A stretch of 57,851 nucleotides of DNA from Streptomyces purpureus (GCF_014648195.1 NZ_BMQQ01000008.1:11825-69675); one strand, 5' to 3'. Positions 17,716-26,304 are shown, counted from the stretch's first letter. Translations and numbers: made by a program. Notes: generated by a model not told the origin, from the sequence alone.

Positions 17716-17805
17716 GGTCCCAGGCTCCCTTCTGCCCAAAAACTCGTTGCCGTCGGATGGCGGCCGGTGGACACAATGTGTATCGCACGCGCAGCCGTCG
17801 ATGCC

Positions 17806-17829
17806 GGTCCGTAGTCACGTATACGGACC
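17806..17829. promoter_or_regulatory. Inverted repeat upstream of rtcB
   Basis: GGTCCGTA (17806-17813) and TACGGACC (17822-17829) with an 8-bp spacer, between the divergent lipoprotein gene and rtcB. It could be an operator or an RNA hairpin in the rtcB leader. Confidence 0.45.
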
Positions 17830-17878
17830 TTGGAGCCGGTTTTTGCGTTATCAGGCTTTTCGGGGGAATTGAGGAAGT

Positions 17879-19072
17879 ATGTCGTACGTAGAGGTGCCGG
17901 GCGCGAAGGTGCCCATCCGCATGTGGACGGATCCCGCGACGGTCGACGACGGGGCCATGCAGCAGCTGCGGAACACCGCGACGCTGCCGTGGATCAAGGG
18001 CCTGGCCGTGATGCCGGACGTGCATTACGGCAAGGGCGCGACGGTCGGCTCCGTGATCGCGATGCAGGGTGCGGTCTGCCCGGCGGCGGTCGGTGTGGAC
18101 ATCGGCTGCGGGATGTCCGCGGTGAAGACGTCCCTGACGGCGAACGACCTGCCGGGGGATCTGTCGCGGCTGCGGTCCAAGATCGAGCAGGCGATTCCGG
18201 TGGGGCGGGGGATGCACCGGGAGATGGTGGACCCGGCGCGGCTGTACGGGTTCCCGATGGCGGGGTGGGACGACCTGTGGGCGCGGTTCGACGGGGTCGC
18301 AGAATCGGTCAAATTCCGCCATGAGCGGGCTGAAAAGCAGATGGGAACGCTCGGCGGGGGCAACCATTTCTGTGAGCTTTTGATCGATTCTGACAACTCT
18401 GTGTGGTTGATGCTGCACTCCGGCTCCCGGAACATTGGTAAGGAGCTCGCCGAGTACCACATCGGTCAGGCGCAGAAGCTGCCGCACAACCAGGGCTTGA
18501 TCGACCGCGATCTGGCGGTGTTCGTCGCGGAGACCCCGCAGATGGCGGCCTACCGGAACGACCTCTTCTGGGCGCAGGAGTATGCGAAGTACAACCGCGC
18601 GATCATGATGGCGCTGTTCCAGGACGTTGTTCGCCGGGAGTTCAAGAAGGCGAAGGTGACCTTCGACCCGGTGATCTCCTGCCACCACAACTATGTGGCG
18701 GAGGAGCGTTACGAGGGCATGGACCTGCTGGTCACCCGCAAGGGTGCGATCCGTGCGGGCTCCGGCGAGTACGGGATCATCCCCGGCTCGATGGGCACCG
18801 GCTCGTACATCGTGAAGGGTCTCGGCAATGAGGCCGCGTTCAATTCGGCCTCGCACGGCGCTGGCCGACGGATGAGCCGGAGCGCGGCGAAGCGGCGCTA
18901 CTCGGCGAAGGACCTGGAGGACCAGACCCGGGGCGTGGAGTGCCGTAAGGACTCCGGCGTCGTGGACGAGATCCCGGGCGCCTACAAGCCGATCGAGAAG
19001 GTCATCGACCAGCAGCGGGACCTGGTCGCGGTCGTCGCGAAGCTGAAGCAGGTCATCTGTGTGAAGGGCTGA
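17879..19072 (+). CDS. rtcB: RtcB-family RNA ligase
   Basis: GTP- and manganese-dependent ligation of RNA 2',3'-cyclic phosphate (or 3'-phosphate) to 5'-OH ends; known roles are tRNA and rRNA repair. The 397-aa protein has the metal-binding GVDIGCGMSAVKT (Asp74, Cys77), LGGGNHFCEL, ISCHHNYVAEE, GSMGTGSYIVKG and SHGAGRRMSRSAAKR. Length is typical of the bacterial form. No rtcA, archease or RtcR regulator is adjacent. Confidence 0.95.
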   Translation: MSYVEVPGAKVPIRMWTDPATVDDGAMQQLRNTATLPWIKGLAVMPDVHYGKGATVGSVIAMQGAVCPAAVGVDIGCGMSAVKTSLTANDLPGDLSRLRSKIEQAIPVGRGMHREMVDPARLYGFPMAGWDDLWARFDGVAESVKFRHERAEKQMGTLGGGNHFCELLIDSDNSVWLMLHSGSRNIGKELAEYHIGQAQKLPHNQGLIDRDLAVFVAETPQMAAYRNDLFWAQEYAKYNRAIMMALFQDVVRREFKKAKVTFDPVISCHHNYVAEERYEGMDLLVTRKGAIRAGSGEYGIIPGSMGTGSYIVKGLGNEAAFNSASHGAGRRMSRSAAKRRYSAKDLEDQTRGVECRKDSGVVDEIPGAYKPIEKVIDQQRDLVAVVAKLKQVICVKG

Positions 19073-19092
19073 CGCCCACGGGTCTCATGGAG

Positions 19093-19124
19093 AAAGGGGC
19101 CGCCCCGGCCGGGGTGGCCCCTTT
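19093..19124. terminator. Bidirectional terminator between rtcB and SDR gene
   Basis: AAAGGGGCCGCCCC (19093-19106) / GGGGTGGCCCCTTT (19111-19124), one G-T wobble, loop GGCC, followed by a T. Convergent genes. Confidence 0.85.
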
Positions 19125-19135
19125 TCCCGTACGGA

Positions 19136-19900
19136 TCACAGCTCGCGGTGGACCTTGGTGTTCGAGGCCTGGGCGCGGGGGCGGACCACCAGGAGGTCGA
19201 TGTTGACGTGGGGCGGGCGGGTGACGGCCCAGGCGATCGTGTCGGCGACGTCGTCCGCGGTGAGGGGCTCCGCCACGCCCGCGTAGACCTTCGCGGCCTT
19301 CTCGGTGTCGCCGCGGAAGCGGGTCGTCGCGAACTCCTCGGTCTTGACCATGCCGGGGGCGACCTCGATCACGCGGACCGGGGTGCCGACGATCTCCAGG
19401 CGGAGGGTTTCGGCGAGGACGCGGGCGCCGTTCTTGGCGGCGACGTAACCGGCGCCGCCCTCGTACGTGGCGTGGGCCGCCGTGGAGGAGAGGACCACGA
19501 CCGTGCCGTCGCCGCTGGCGGTGAGGGCGGGGAGCAGGGCCTGGGTGATGTGCAGGGTGCCGATGACGTTCGTCTCGTACATCTGGCGCCAGTCGTCCGG
19601 GTCGCCGGTGGCCACGGGGTCCGCGCCGAGTGCGCCGCCGGCGTTGTTGACCAGGACGGCGATCGTGCGGAAGGCGGTGGCGAAGGTCTGAACGGCCTCG
19701 CGGTCGGTGACGTCGAGGGCGTAGGCGGTGGCCTGGTGGCCCGCTTCGTTGATCTCGGCGGCCAGGGCCTCGATGCGGTCCTTGCGGCGGGCGGTGAGGA
19801 CCACGCGGTAGCCGGCCGCGGCGAGCTGCCGGGCGGTGGCGGCGCCGATGCCGCTGCTTGCTCCGGTGACGACGGCGATCCTGTTCCCGGCGGCAGTCAT
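19136..19900 (-). CDS. Short-chain dehydrogenase/reductase (YdfG-type)
   Basis: A 254-aa NAD(P)-dependent oxidoreductase of the classical SDR family: cofactor loop VVTGASSGIGAAT at residues 10-22, followed by LTARRKDR (Arg residues favour NADP), NNAGG near 87, catalytic Ser in VVLSSTAA and the YVAAK Tyr/Lys pair. The ATG at 19900 has GAGGAG seven bases upstream. The C-terminal HVNIDLLVVRPRAQ is typical of serine/3-hydroxy acid dehydrogenases such as YdfG; the substrate is not determined. Confidence 0.9.
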   Translation of the reverse strand: MTAAGNRIAVVTGASSGIGAATARQLAAAGYRVVLTARRKDRIEALAAEINEAGHQATAYALDVTDREAVQTFATAFRTIAVLVNNAGGALGADPVATGDPDDWRQMYETNVIGTLHITQALLPALTASGDGTVVVLSSTAAHATYEGGAGYVAAKNGARVLAETLRLEIVGTPVRVIEVAPGMVKTEEFATTRFRGDTEKAAKVYAGVAEPLTADDVADTIAWAVTRPPHVNIDLLVVRPRAQASNTKVHREL

Positions 19901-20042
19901 GGCAGTGCTCCTCGCGCGTGTGGTCGATATGCGGTCAGGATAGGCGCGGCCGGCGGACACCGGCCGGGGGTCCGCGCCGCGCGGGCTGACGGTTCATCAG
20001 GAAATATGCGGAGAAATCGGTTGTGATCGGTATCTTCGGATC

Positions 20043-20543
20043 ATGAGTGTCCTGCGCAGTGCTTTCCTCGCGGCGGCCGTCGCCGCCGTGTCGGTGACCA
20101 CCACCGCGGCCGGCGCCGCTCCCGCCGACCGGACCGGCCGGACCGAGCCGGCCGTCGTCCCCGAGGCCGACGTGGCGCACCACGGGCACGCCACCCTCTG
20201 GGACGGGCGGATCGGCGTCTGGCTCACCAGCCGCAACCACGGCCCGGCCGCCCTGGCCGACCTGACCGTACGGCTGGAGTTCTCCCAGCCCCTCGCCCCC
20301 GACCAGCAGCCGCCGAGCGGTTGCCTGCGGGACGGCGACCGGGTGCTCCTGTGCGGTACGGGCGCCCTCACCGCGGACGGCTCGCCGCGGGAGCTCGCCC
20401 TCGACCTGCGGGCCGTCGGCGCCCCGCACGAGGTGACCGTGCGCATCGACACCGTGTGGAACGGCGGCGCGACCGACCGGGACCCGGCCAACCACCGCCA
20501 CGAGGTCCTCGTCCCGGCGACCGGCGACCCGTACATCTTCTGA
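20043..20543 (+). CDS. Secreted protein of unknown function
   Basis: A 166-aa exported protein with a signal peptide (SVLRSAFLAAAVAAVSVTTT, cleavage after AAGAA near residue 26). The mature part looks all-beta (LTVRLEFSQPL, PRELALDLRAVG, HEVTVRIDTVW) with one cysteine pair (SGCLRDGDRVLLCG). I recognise no named family; an Ig-like or DUF11-like fold is possible. Divergent from the SDR gene. Confidence 0.75.
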   Translation: MSVLRSAFLAAAVAAVSVTTTAAGAAPADRTGRTEPAVVPEADVAHHGHATLWDGRIGVWLTSRNHGPAALADLTVRLEFSQPLAPDQQPPSGCLRDGDRVLLCGTGALTADGSPRELALDLRAVGAPHEVTVRIDTVWNGGATDRDPANHRHEVLVPATGDPYIF

Positions 20544-20582
20544 CTCGACGGGATTGTCAGACCCCGGTGCGACACTCGACCC

Positions 20583-21302
20583 GTGATCGTCGAACGCGCA
20601 TACGCTCATCTGTCGCCGTCCGACCAGCAGGACCTCCAGCAGGAGTGGCCCTGGTCCGTGCCCTGTGTGCGCCAGCTCCTCACCGAAGGGCTGCGCTTCA
20701 CCGCCCCCGTCACCTTCCTCGTCGGTGAGAACGGCTCCGGCAAGTCCACTCTCGTCGAAGCCCTGGCCGAAGGCTTCGGCCTGGACTCCTGGGGCGGCTC
20801 GCACGACTGGCGCTACGCCACCCAGCGCGGCAAGTCCGCCCTCGGCGAGCGCATACGGTTCGACGCGGCCCCCCGGGGCCGCCGCATGCTCGGCAACCGC
20901 GCCGCGCGCAAAGGCTTCTTCCTGCGGGCCGAGACCGCCCTCGACGCCCTCGACCGGGAAGGCTTCGCCCCCGACCAGGTCAGCCACGGCGAGGGCTTCC
21001 TCGCCGCGTTCCGCGGGAAGTTCCTCCAGCCCGGCCTCTACGTCATGGACGAGCCCGAAGCCGCCCTCTCCTTCTCCTCCTGCCTCGAACTCCTCGGCCA
21101 CATCGACCAGTTGGTCAAGAAAGGCGGCCAAATCGTCTGCGCCACCCACTCGCCGCTGCTCACCGCCCTGCCCGGCGCGGACATCATCGAGATCGGCCCG
21201 CACGGCATGCGCCGCGTCGCCTGGAAGGAGCTCGCCGTCGTCGACCACTGGCGCCGCTACCTCGCCGACCCGCAGACGTACCTCCGCCACATACTCGCCT
21301 GA
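20583..21302 (+). CDS. Predicted ATPase of the COG3910 type (AAA family)
   Basis: A 239-aa ABC/SMC-like stand-alone ATPase: Walker A FLVGENGSGKSTLVEAL at residues 46-62, Walker B LYVMDEPEAALSF near 160, and a His switch in CATHSPLL near 190. There are no membrane segments and no permease gene nearby, so it is not a transporter subunit. GTG start at 20583, 39 bp after the preceding gene. Function unknown. Confidence 0.85.
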   Translation: MIVERAYAHLSPSDQQDLQQEWPWSVPCVRQLLTEGLRFTAPVTFLVGENGSGKSTLVEALAEGFGLDSWGGSHDWRYATQRGKSALGERIRFDAAPRGRRMLGNRAARKGFFLRAETALDALDREGFAPDQVSHGEGFLAAFRGKFLQPGLYVMDEPEAALSFSSCLELLGHIDQLVKKGGQIVCATHSPLLTALPGADIIEIGPHGMRRVAWKELAVVDHWRRYLADPQTYLRHILA

Positions 21303-21329
21303 CGCCTTCCGGCCCCGGCGCGGGCCCTG

Positions 21330-22064
21330 CTAGACCGGCGCGTCACCGAACTCGCGCAGCGCGTCCCGCACGATCGCCTCCAGCCGGGCGTGGTGGGCGC
21401 CCCGCCAGTAGACCCGCTCGCACGCCGCGCACTGCGCGAAGACGTCGTACGTACGCTCGGTGCCCTGGTGGAGCTGTCCCCGTACGGAGTCCTTGTCGGC
21501 GTCCGCCAGCTCTCCGTTGCACGCGGTGCAGCGGGTCCACGGCGCCAGGCGCGGCGCGAACCGCCCCAGCACGTCGCGCAGCTGATCGTCGGGACGGTCG
21601 CTGTAGACGTACGCCCCCGCCCACAGCTCACGGCGGCGCAGCAGCCCCCGGTCCCGGGACAGCATCACCCGCCGCTCCCTGGCGGAGAGCGCGGCGAGCG
21701 CCGGGTCGCCGATGTCCTCGCTCTCGTACGCCGCGTCCACACCGAGCAGTCGCAACCGCCGTGCCAGCGTGCCCAGATGGACATCGAGGAGAAAACGCAG
21801 CGGGGCGCCCGGAACCTCCTGCGGCCGCTCGACGCCGTACACCTCGACGCTCTCGCCCGCCGCCGGAATGTGCGAGACGGCCACCGCACGGCCGTCGACG
21901 AGGAGACGGCCCGCCTCCGTGAGCGGTACGCCCAGCGACTCGACGACATGGCCGAGCGTGGACGCGCCGTCGGTCCTCAGCGTGGTGCGCCCGCCGCGGC
22001 GGTCCGCCGGTACGAACAGGTGCAGGTCGGGGGCGAAACTGATCTGGATCTCCGGTCCGTTCAC
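21330..22064 (-). CDS. Mut7-C RNase domain protein with ubiquitin-fold N-terminus
   Basis: A 244-aa protein. Residues 1-80 form a beta-grasp (MoaD/ThiS-like) domain (GHVVESLGVPLTEAGRLL, AAGESVEVYG). Residues 88-240 are the PIN-like Mut7-C domain (FLLDVHLGTLARRLRLLG, LSRDRGLLRRRE) with a C-terminal zinc ribbon formed by RCTACNGEL and QCAACERVYW. Known family members are predicted RNases; activity is inferred. Starts with GTG at 22064 and is convergent with the ATPase gene. Confidence 0.88.
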   Translation of the reverse strand: MNGPEIQISFAPDLHLFVPADRRGGRTTLRTDGASTLGHVVESLGVPLTEAGRLLVDGRAVAVSHIPAAGESVEVYGVERPQEVPGAPLRFLLDVHLGTLARRLRLLGVDAAYESEDIGDPALAALSARERRVMLSRDRGLLRRRELWAGAYVYSDRPDDQLRDVLGRFAPRLAPWTRCTACNGELADADKDSVRGQLHQGTERTYDVFAQCAACERVYWRGAHHARLEAIVRDALREFGDAPV

Positions 22065-22186
22065 GCCGTCAGCATGTCATCGACCGCGCCGCGCCAGCCA
22101 GGAAATTCGGGGCTTCGGGCGCCGGTGCCTGTGCCTCGATCGCCAACTCCCTGGGCGACGGCGGGACGCCCCGGTAGCGTGCCAGT

Positions 22187-22618
22187 ATGAAGATCATCGA
22201 CCTTGAGCCGGGCGACCCCCGCCTCCACGACGACCTCCTGCCGGTCCTGCTCGAGCTGCGCCCCCATCTCACGGGCGAGCTCTTCCGTGAGATCTACGCC
22301 AAGGGCCACCCCCAGGGGCTCCGGTTCACCGCCGCGTACGCCGACGACGGCAGCTGCGTCGGCGCGGCGGGCTGGCGGATCGTCGACAACACCAGCCAGA
22401 TCCGCAAGCTCTACGTCGACGACCTCGTCACCGCCGCGCACGCCCGCTCCACCGGCGTCGGCCACCACCTCCTCGCCCACCTCGAAGCCCACGCCCGCGC
22501 GGCCGGCTGCCACCACCTCAACCTGGACTCCGGCACCCACCGCACCGACGCGCACCGCTTCTACCACCGTGAAGGCCTCACCATCGCCGCCTTCAACTTC
22601 GACAAGGAGCTCAGCTAG
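22187..22618 (+). CDS. GNAT family N-acetyltransferase
   Basis: A 143-aa acetyltransferase. The acetyl-CoA loop is reduced to STGVGHHLLAHLEAHARAAG near residues 92-110, preceded by the strand IRKLYVDDLVT and followed by HLNLDSGTHRTDAHRFYHREG. Substrate unknown. Its last codons overlap, on the opposite strand, the end of an acetyltransferase pseudogene. Confidence 0.88.
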   Translation: MKIIDLEPGDPRLHDDLLPVLLELRPHLTGELFREIYAKGHPQGLRFTAAYADDGSCVGAAGWRIVDNTSQIRKLYVDDLVTAAHARSTGVGHHLLAHLEAHARAAGCHHLNLDSGTHRTDAHRFYHREGLTIAAFNFDKELS

Positions 22619-22938
22619 ACACCGCCGGACCGCCTGCCGTCGGGCATCGCGGCGGCCAGGTCGAGCCGCCAGTCATGGCAGCGCAGGGGATTCCCCGGCG
22701 GATACTCGAAGGCCCGCTCACTCCGCCGGGAGCAGCACCACCCGGTACATCCGCCCCGCGCCCGTCCGGTCCGCGCTCAGCTTCACGTACCGCCGGTGAC
22801 GCCCGACCAACTGCTCATCCGACTCCGGGCCACCGAGATGGCCCGTCAACTCCGGCGCGTTGACGGCCTGAAGCAGGGCGAAGTCCCGCTCGGAATCCGA
22901 CCACGGCTCGATCCATACCCCTCCCAGGGAGCCGCCAT
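22615..22938 (-). pseudogene. GNAT acetyltransferase remnant with internal deletion
   Basis: Two pieces of one acetyltransferase are recognisable on the minus strand. The N-terminal piece (22718 to about 22930) reads WIEPWSDSERDFALLQAVN, then LTGHLGGPESDEQLVGRH and RMYRVVLLPAE, then stops. The C-terminal piece (22615-22719) reads, in another frame, ERAFEYPPGNPLRCHDWRLD, which is the usual end of these enzymes. The acetyl-CoA-binding middle (about 80-90 residues) is missing. The only nearby ATG (22938) is out of frame with the N-terminal piece. So the gene has lost its core and carries frameshifts. Confidence 0.75.
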
Positions 22939-23078
22939 GACCGCACTCTAGGGCGGGGGTCTGACAGCCCGGGCCGATGCGCCTCCACCACCCGGGGGCG
23001 CACGCCTGCGCCCTTGTGCGGCTCGTCGAACCGCACCAAGGTGTCCGGAAAAGCAGCCCCGCCGGGAGGGAGCAGCGC

Positions 23079-23954
23079 GTGACACACGCCGGACCATGGG
23101 AATTCACGGACGACAGGGGCATGGCATTACGGCTGCGGCGCAGGCCGGAGCGGGTGGCGGCCTACATACGGGCCGGAGCCGCCCTTGAGGACGCGGGTCT
23201 GCGGCCGGTGGCGGTGTACGGCTCGGGTCACGACGGTCCCGCGCCCGACCCGGTCAAGGCCGGGGCCCTGGCCGGGGCGGGCGTCCCTTACCTGGGGCCC
23301 GGGCGGAGTCTTCGGGACGAAGAGCTGGTCGCCGTACGGCCCGATCTCGTCGTCGACGTCACGTACGACGGCAAGAGCGCCTACGCCCTCGACGAGGCCA
23401 CCACCGAACGTCTCGGCCTGCCCCTCCTCACGCTCTCCGTCGGCGCCGAACTGTCCCTCGGGGACATCCTCGACCGCTTCGGCGAACTGGCCGCGGCCCT
23501 CCGCGACGATGACACCGGGGCCCCGGGCGCAGGAGAACTGGGCGCCGCCGAACAGGCCGTACGCGCCGCGGCCGCGGCCAACCCCTCCGTACGTGTCCTC
23601 GCGCTCTCCGCCGCCGGCCCCGACCAGGTCCATCTCGCCCGCCCGCACGCCTGGCCCGAACTGGCCCACCTGCTGGCCCTCGGCGTCCCGCTCGCCGAAC
23701 CAGGACCCGGCGCCGGTACGAACTGGCTCACCGCCGGCTGGGACCTGGCCGCCGCACTCCGCCCCGGCCTCGTCCTCCTCGACAGCCGCGCCAACGCCGT
23801 CCAGGCCGACGCGCTGACCGCCTACCCGGCCTGGCGGGCCCTGACCGCCCACGCGCGCGTGACGCCCTGGAACCCGGAGACCCCGCCGAGTCCCGCCGCG
23901 CACGCGCACTTCTGCCACACCGTCGCCGCGGCCCTCCAGGCGGTCGCGGGCTAG
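23079..23954 (+). CDS. Periplasmic-binding-protein-like (TroA/FecB-type) protein without a signal peptide
   Basis: A 291-aa protein with the fold of ABC metal/siderophore-binding proteins: RPERVAAYIRAGAALEDAG, GVPYLGPGRSLRDEELVAVR, PDLVVDVTYDG, LGLPLLTLSVGAELSLGDIL, WDLAAALRPGLVLLDSR. It starts THAGPWEFTDDRGMALRLRR with no signal sequence or lipobox, so as written it would be cytoplasmic. The GTG at 23079 has GGGAGGGAG upstream, and no export signal is found between 22977 and the start. No permease or ATPase gene is adjacent. Confidence 0.78.
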   Translation: MTHAGPWEFTDDRGMALRLRRRPERVAAYIRAGAALEDAGLRPVAVYGSGHDGPAPDPVKAGALAGAGVPYLGPGRSLRDEELVAVRPDLVVDVTYDGKSAYALDEATTERLGLPLLTLSVGAELSLGDILDRFGELAAALRDDDTGAPGAGELGAAEQAVRAAAAANPSVRVLALSAAGPDQVHLARPHAWPELAHLLALGVPLAEPGPGAGTNWLTAGWDLAAALRPGLVLLDSRANAVQADALTAYPAWRALTAHARVTPWNPETPPSPAAHAHFCHTVAAALQAVAG

Positions 23955-23957
23955 CCG

Positions 23958-24380
23958 CTACCGTCCGGCCGGACGGAAGAGCCTCGCGCGCAGCGCCTCC
24001 GCGAACTCCTCCGCCCTCGCCAGCTGCGCCCGCAGATCCGCCACCCGCTGGGCGGCGGCCCGCTCGTACCGCTCGACCCGGCCGAGCAGCACCTCCCGCT
24101 CGTCCGGGTCGAGCTCCGCATCGCAGTCGAGACGGTCCATCGCCGCCAGCAGCTCCCGGGTCTCGTCGAGGGCGAAACCCAGCGGCTTCATCCGGCGGAT
24201 CAGCATCAGCCGGGCCACGTCGCTCTCGGTGTAGAGCGGGAAGCCACCCTCCGAACGGGCCGACGGCACGACCAGACCACTGTCCTCGTAGAGGCGGATG
24301 GTGCGCAGCGACATCTCGGTCCGCGCGGCGACCTCGCCGATCTGCATGTGCTCGGCCTGCGCGCATTGCTCGGTGAACAC
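23958..24380 (-). CDS. MerR-family transcriptional regulator
   Basis: A 140-aa regulator: N-terminal MerR winged helix (MQIGEVAARTEMSLRTIRLY, EGGFPLYTESDVARLMLIRR) and a C-terminal coiled coil (residues 85-135, REVLLGRVERYERAAAQRVA). There are no Cys residues at metal-site positions, so a metal sensor is unlikely. The GTG at 24380 has GGGAGG nine bases upstream; a GTG at 24389 abuts that site. Downstream of and codirectional with the ECF sigma gene. Confidence 0.87.
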   Translation of the reverse strand: MFTEQCAQAEHMQIGEVAARTEMSLRTIRLYEDSGLVVPSARSEGGFPLYTESDVARLMLIRRMKPLGFALDETRELLAAMDRLDCDAELDPDEREVLLGRVERYERAAAQRVADLRAQLARAEEFAEALRARLFRPAGR

Positions 24381-24450
24381 GGCTGACACCCTCCCACATT
24401 AGGATTGTCCGTTTTGTCTGCCTGTCATGATGCCCTTCCATGACGCGGCG

Positions 24451-25686
24451 TCAGCCCAGCCGCGCCGCCCGCCGCCGCAGATAACGCGCCTCCGGCACAC
24501 TGAGCGTCGCGGCCGCCGCCACCCCGTACGCCTCCCGCGCCGCCTCCCGGTCCCCGGCCCGTTCCAGCAGATGCGCCCGTACCGCCGCCAGCCGGTGGTG
24601 TCCCGCCAGCCGCTCCTCCAGCCGCGCCACCTCGGCGAGGCCCGCCCCCGGCCCGTGCACCATGGCCACCGCCACCGCCCGCCCCAGCTCCGCCATCGGC
24701 TCCGGCGCCCGCTCCACCAGCAGGTCGTACAGCGCGAGGATCTGCGGCCAGTCCGTGTCCTCGGCCCGCTCCGCCTCGTCGTGCAGCGCGGCGATCGCCG
24801 CCTGCAGCTGATACGCCCCCGCCGGCCCCTCCGACAGCGCCTCCTCCACCAGCGCCGTACCCTCCGCGATCGCCGCCCGGTCCCAGCGCGTACGGTCCTG
24901 CTCGTCCAGCGGCACCAGCTCACCGTCCGGCCCGGTCCGCGCCGCGCTGCGCGCCTCGGTCAGCAGCATCAGCGCCAGCAGCCCCGTCACCGCCCCCTCG
25001 TGTGGCAGCAGCCGGCGTACGGCCCGGGTCAGCCGGATCGCCTCACGGGCCAGATCGGCCCGGTGCAGGGCCCGGCCCGATGTCGCCGTATAGCCCTCGT
25101 TGAAGATCAGGTACAGGACCTGGAGCACGGCCGCCAGCCGCTGGTCCCGGTCCTCGGGACCGGGCTGCCGGAACGGCTCACCGCGCAGCCGTGCCTTGGC
25201 CCGGCTGATCCGCTGCGCCATCGTCGTCTCCGGCAGCAGATGCGCCCGGGCGATCTCCGCCGTGGTCAGCCCGCCGACGGCGCGCAGCGTCAGCGCGATC
25301 TGCGCGGCCGGGGTCAGCTCGGGGTGGCAGCACAGGAAGAGCAGCGTCAGGGTGTCGTCCTCGGAGGGCCCCCGGCTCTCGCCCGGCGCGGGCGCGGCGA
25401 AGGCGTCCCGGGGCGTGAGCCGTGCGGCCGTCTCCTCACGCCGCCGCCGCGCGTCGTCGGCGCGCAGCGCGTCCGTCAGCCGCCGTGAGGCGACCTTGAT
25501 CAGCCAGCCGCGGGGGTTGTCCGGCACACCGGCCGACGGCCACTGCCGCGCGGCGGCGAGCAGGGCTTCCTGTACGGCGTCCTCGGCGGCGTCGAAGTGC
25601 CCGTACCGGCGCACGAGCGCGCCGAGGACCTGCGGCGCGTGCAGGCGCAGCAGGTCCTCGACGTGGTGGAGGCGGTCGTTCGGCAT
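24451..25686 (-). CDS. ECF42-type RNA polymerase sigma factor with C-terminal TPR-like extension
   Basis: A 411-aa sigma factor. Residues 10-75 are region 2 (FDAAEDAVQEALLAAARQW, GWLIKVASRRLTDALR); residues 110-170 are region 4 (LTTAEIARAHLLPETTMAQR, ISRAKARLRGE); residues 185-411 are a DUF6596/TPR-like extension (LYLIFNEGYTATSGRAL, AYQLQAAIAALHDEAE). This build is characteristic of the ECF42 group, which is encoded next to DGPF/YciI proteins, as here. Known for the group: no classical anti-sigma factor, and the C-terminal extension is needed for activity. The ribosome site is weak. The upstream YciI gene probably drives it. Confidence 0.9.
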   Translation of the reverse strand: MPNDRLHHVEDLLRLHAPQVLGALVRRYGHFDAAEDAVQEALLAAARQWPSAGVPDNPRGWLIKVASRRLTDALRADDARRRREETAARLTPRDAFAAPAPGESRGPSEDDTLTLLFLCCHPELTPAAQIALTLRAVGGLTTAEIARAHLLPETTMAQRISRAKARLRGEPFRQPGPEDRDQRLAAVLQVLYLIFNEGYTATSGRALHRADLAREAIRLTRAVRRLLPHEGAVTGLLALMLLTEARSAARTGPDGELVPLDEQDRTRWDRAAIAEGTALVEEALSEGPAGAYQLQAAIAALHDEAERAEDTDWPQILALYDLLVERAPEPMAELGRAVAVAMVHGPGAGLAEVARLEERLAGHHRLAAVRAHLLERAGDREAAREAYGVAAAATLSVPEARYLRRRAARLG

Positions 25687-25804
25687 GGGGCGGGCCCGGG
25701 ATGCCGGAGGGTGGGTGACAGATGCCGACTGTCAGCGTCGCGTATCTGTCAGCGCCCGTCCGTCATCCGTCATGGGACGTCCGTCATCGGTCAGCGGTGA
25801 GCTG

Positions 25805-26221
25805 TCAGACCTCGCCGCGACCCGACTCGTCGATCGGCCGGATCACCACCGGGTAGTCCTTGCTTCCCTCCGGGACCGGGCACTGTGCGACCCGCGCCGC
25901 GATCTCGGTGACCCGTTCCAGGCTGTCGCAGTCCAGCACCCAGTATCCGGCGAGGACTTCCTTGGTCTCTCCGTACGGGCCGTCCGTGACGACCGGCCGT
26001 CCGTCGGATCCCAGGCTGACGAAGCGGGTCCGGGCGGGTTCGACGAGTCCCTGTCCGTCGACGAGTTCCCCGGTCTCGGCGAGGTCGTTGTTGATCTCAC
26101 CCATGAAGGCGAACATCGCCTCCAGTTCCTTCTCGCTCCAGGCGGGGCTGTGCGCGGAGCCCTTTCCGTTCATCGCGTCGTAGTCCGCCTGGGCGCCCTG
26201 CACCATCACGAGGTACTTCAT
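25805..26221 (-). CDS. YciI family (DGPF domain) protein, partner of the ECF42 sigma factor
   Basis: A 138-aa protein: MKYLVMVQGAQADYDAMNG start and the family signature DGPYGETKEVLAGYWVLD (DGPF variant) near residues 80-97. The ATG has AAGGGAG eight bases upstream. 118 bp upstream of the sigma gene; that gap holds CCGTCAT three times (25760-25787). DGPF proteins are the usual ECF42 genomic partner and direct target; their biochemical role is unknown. Confidence 0.9.
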   Translation of the reverse strand: MKYLVMVQGAQADYDAMNGKGSAHSPAWSEKELEAMFAFMGEINNDLAETGELVDGQGLVEPARTRFVSLGSDGRPVVTDGPYGETKEVLAGYWVLDCDSLERVTEIAARVAQCPVPEGSKDYPVVIRPIDESGRGEV

Positions 26222-26277
26222 GGCTTCGCTCCCTTGGGGTGCGCCGTCGCCCCGTGCGGGCGACTCTCACCGGAGAC

Positions 26278-26304
26278 GTCGGAGCCGACGGCGCGTTCTC
26301 GACA
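26278..26304 (-). promoter_or_regulatory. Putative ECF42-dependent promoter of the YciI-sigma operon
   Basis: On the minus strand TGTCGA (26299-26304) is followed after 17 bases by CGAC (26278-26281). This matches the ECF42 promoter as I recall it from Streptomyces venezuelae (TGTCGA at -35, CGA/TC at -10). It lies about 57 bases upstream of the YciI start codon, so the operon would be autoregulated. Confidence 0.65.
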
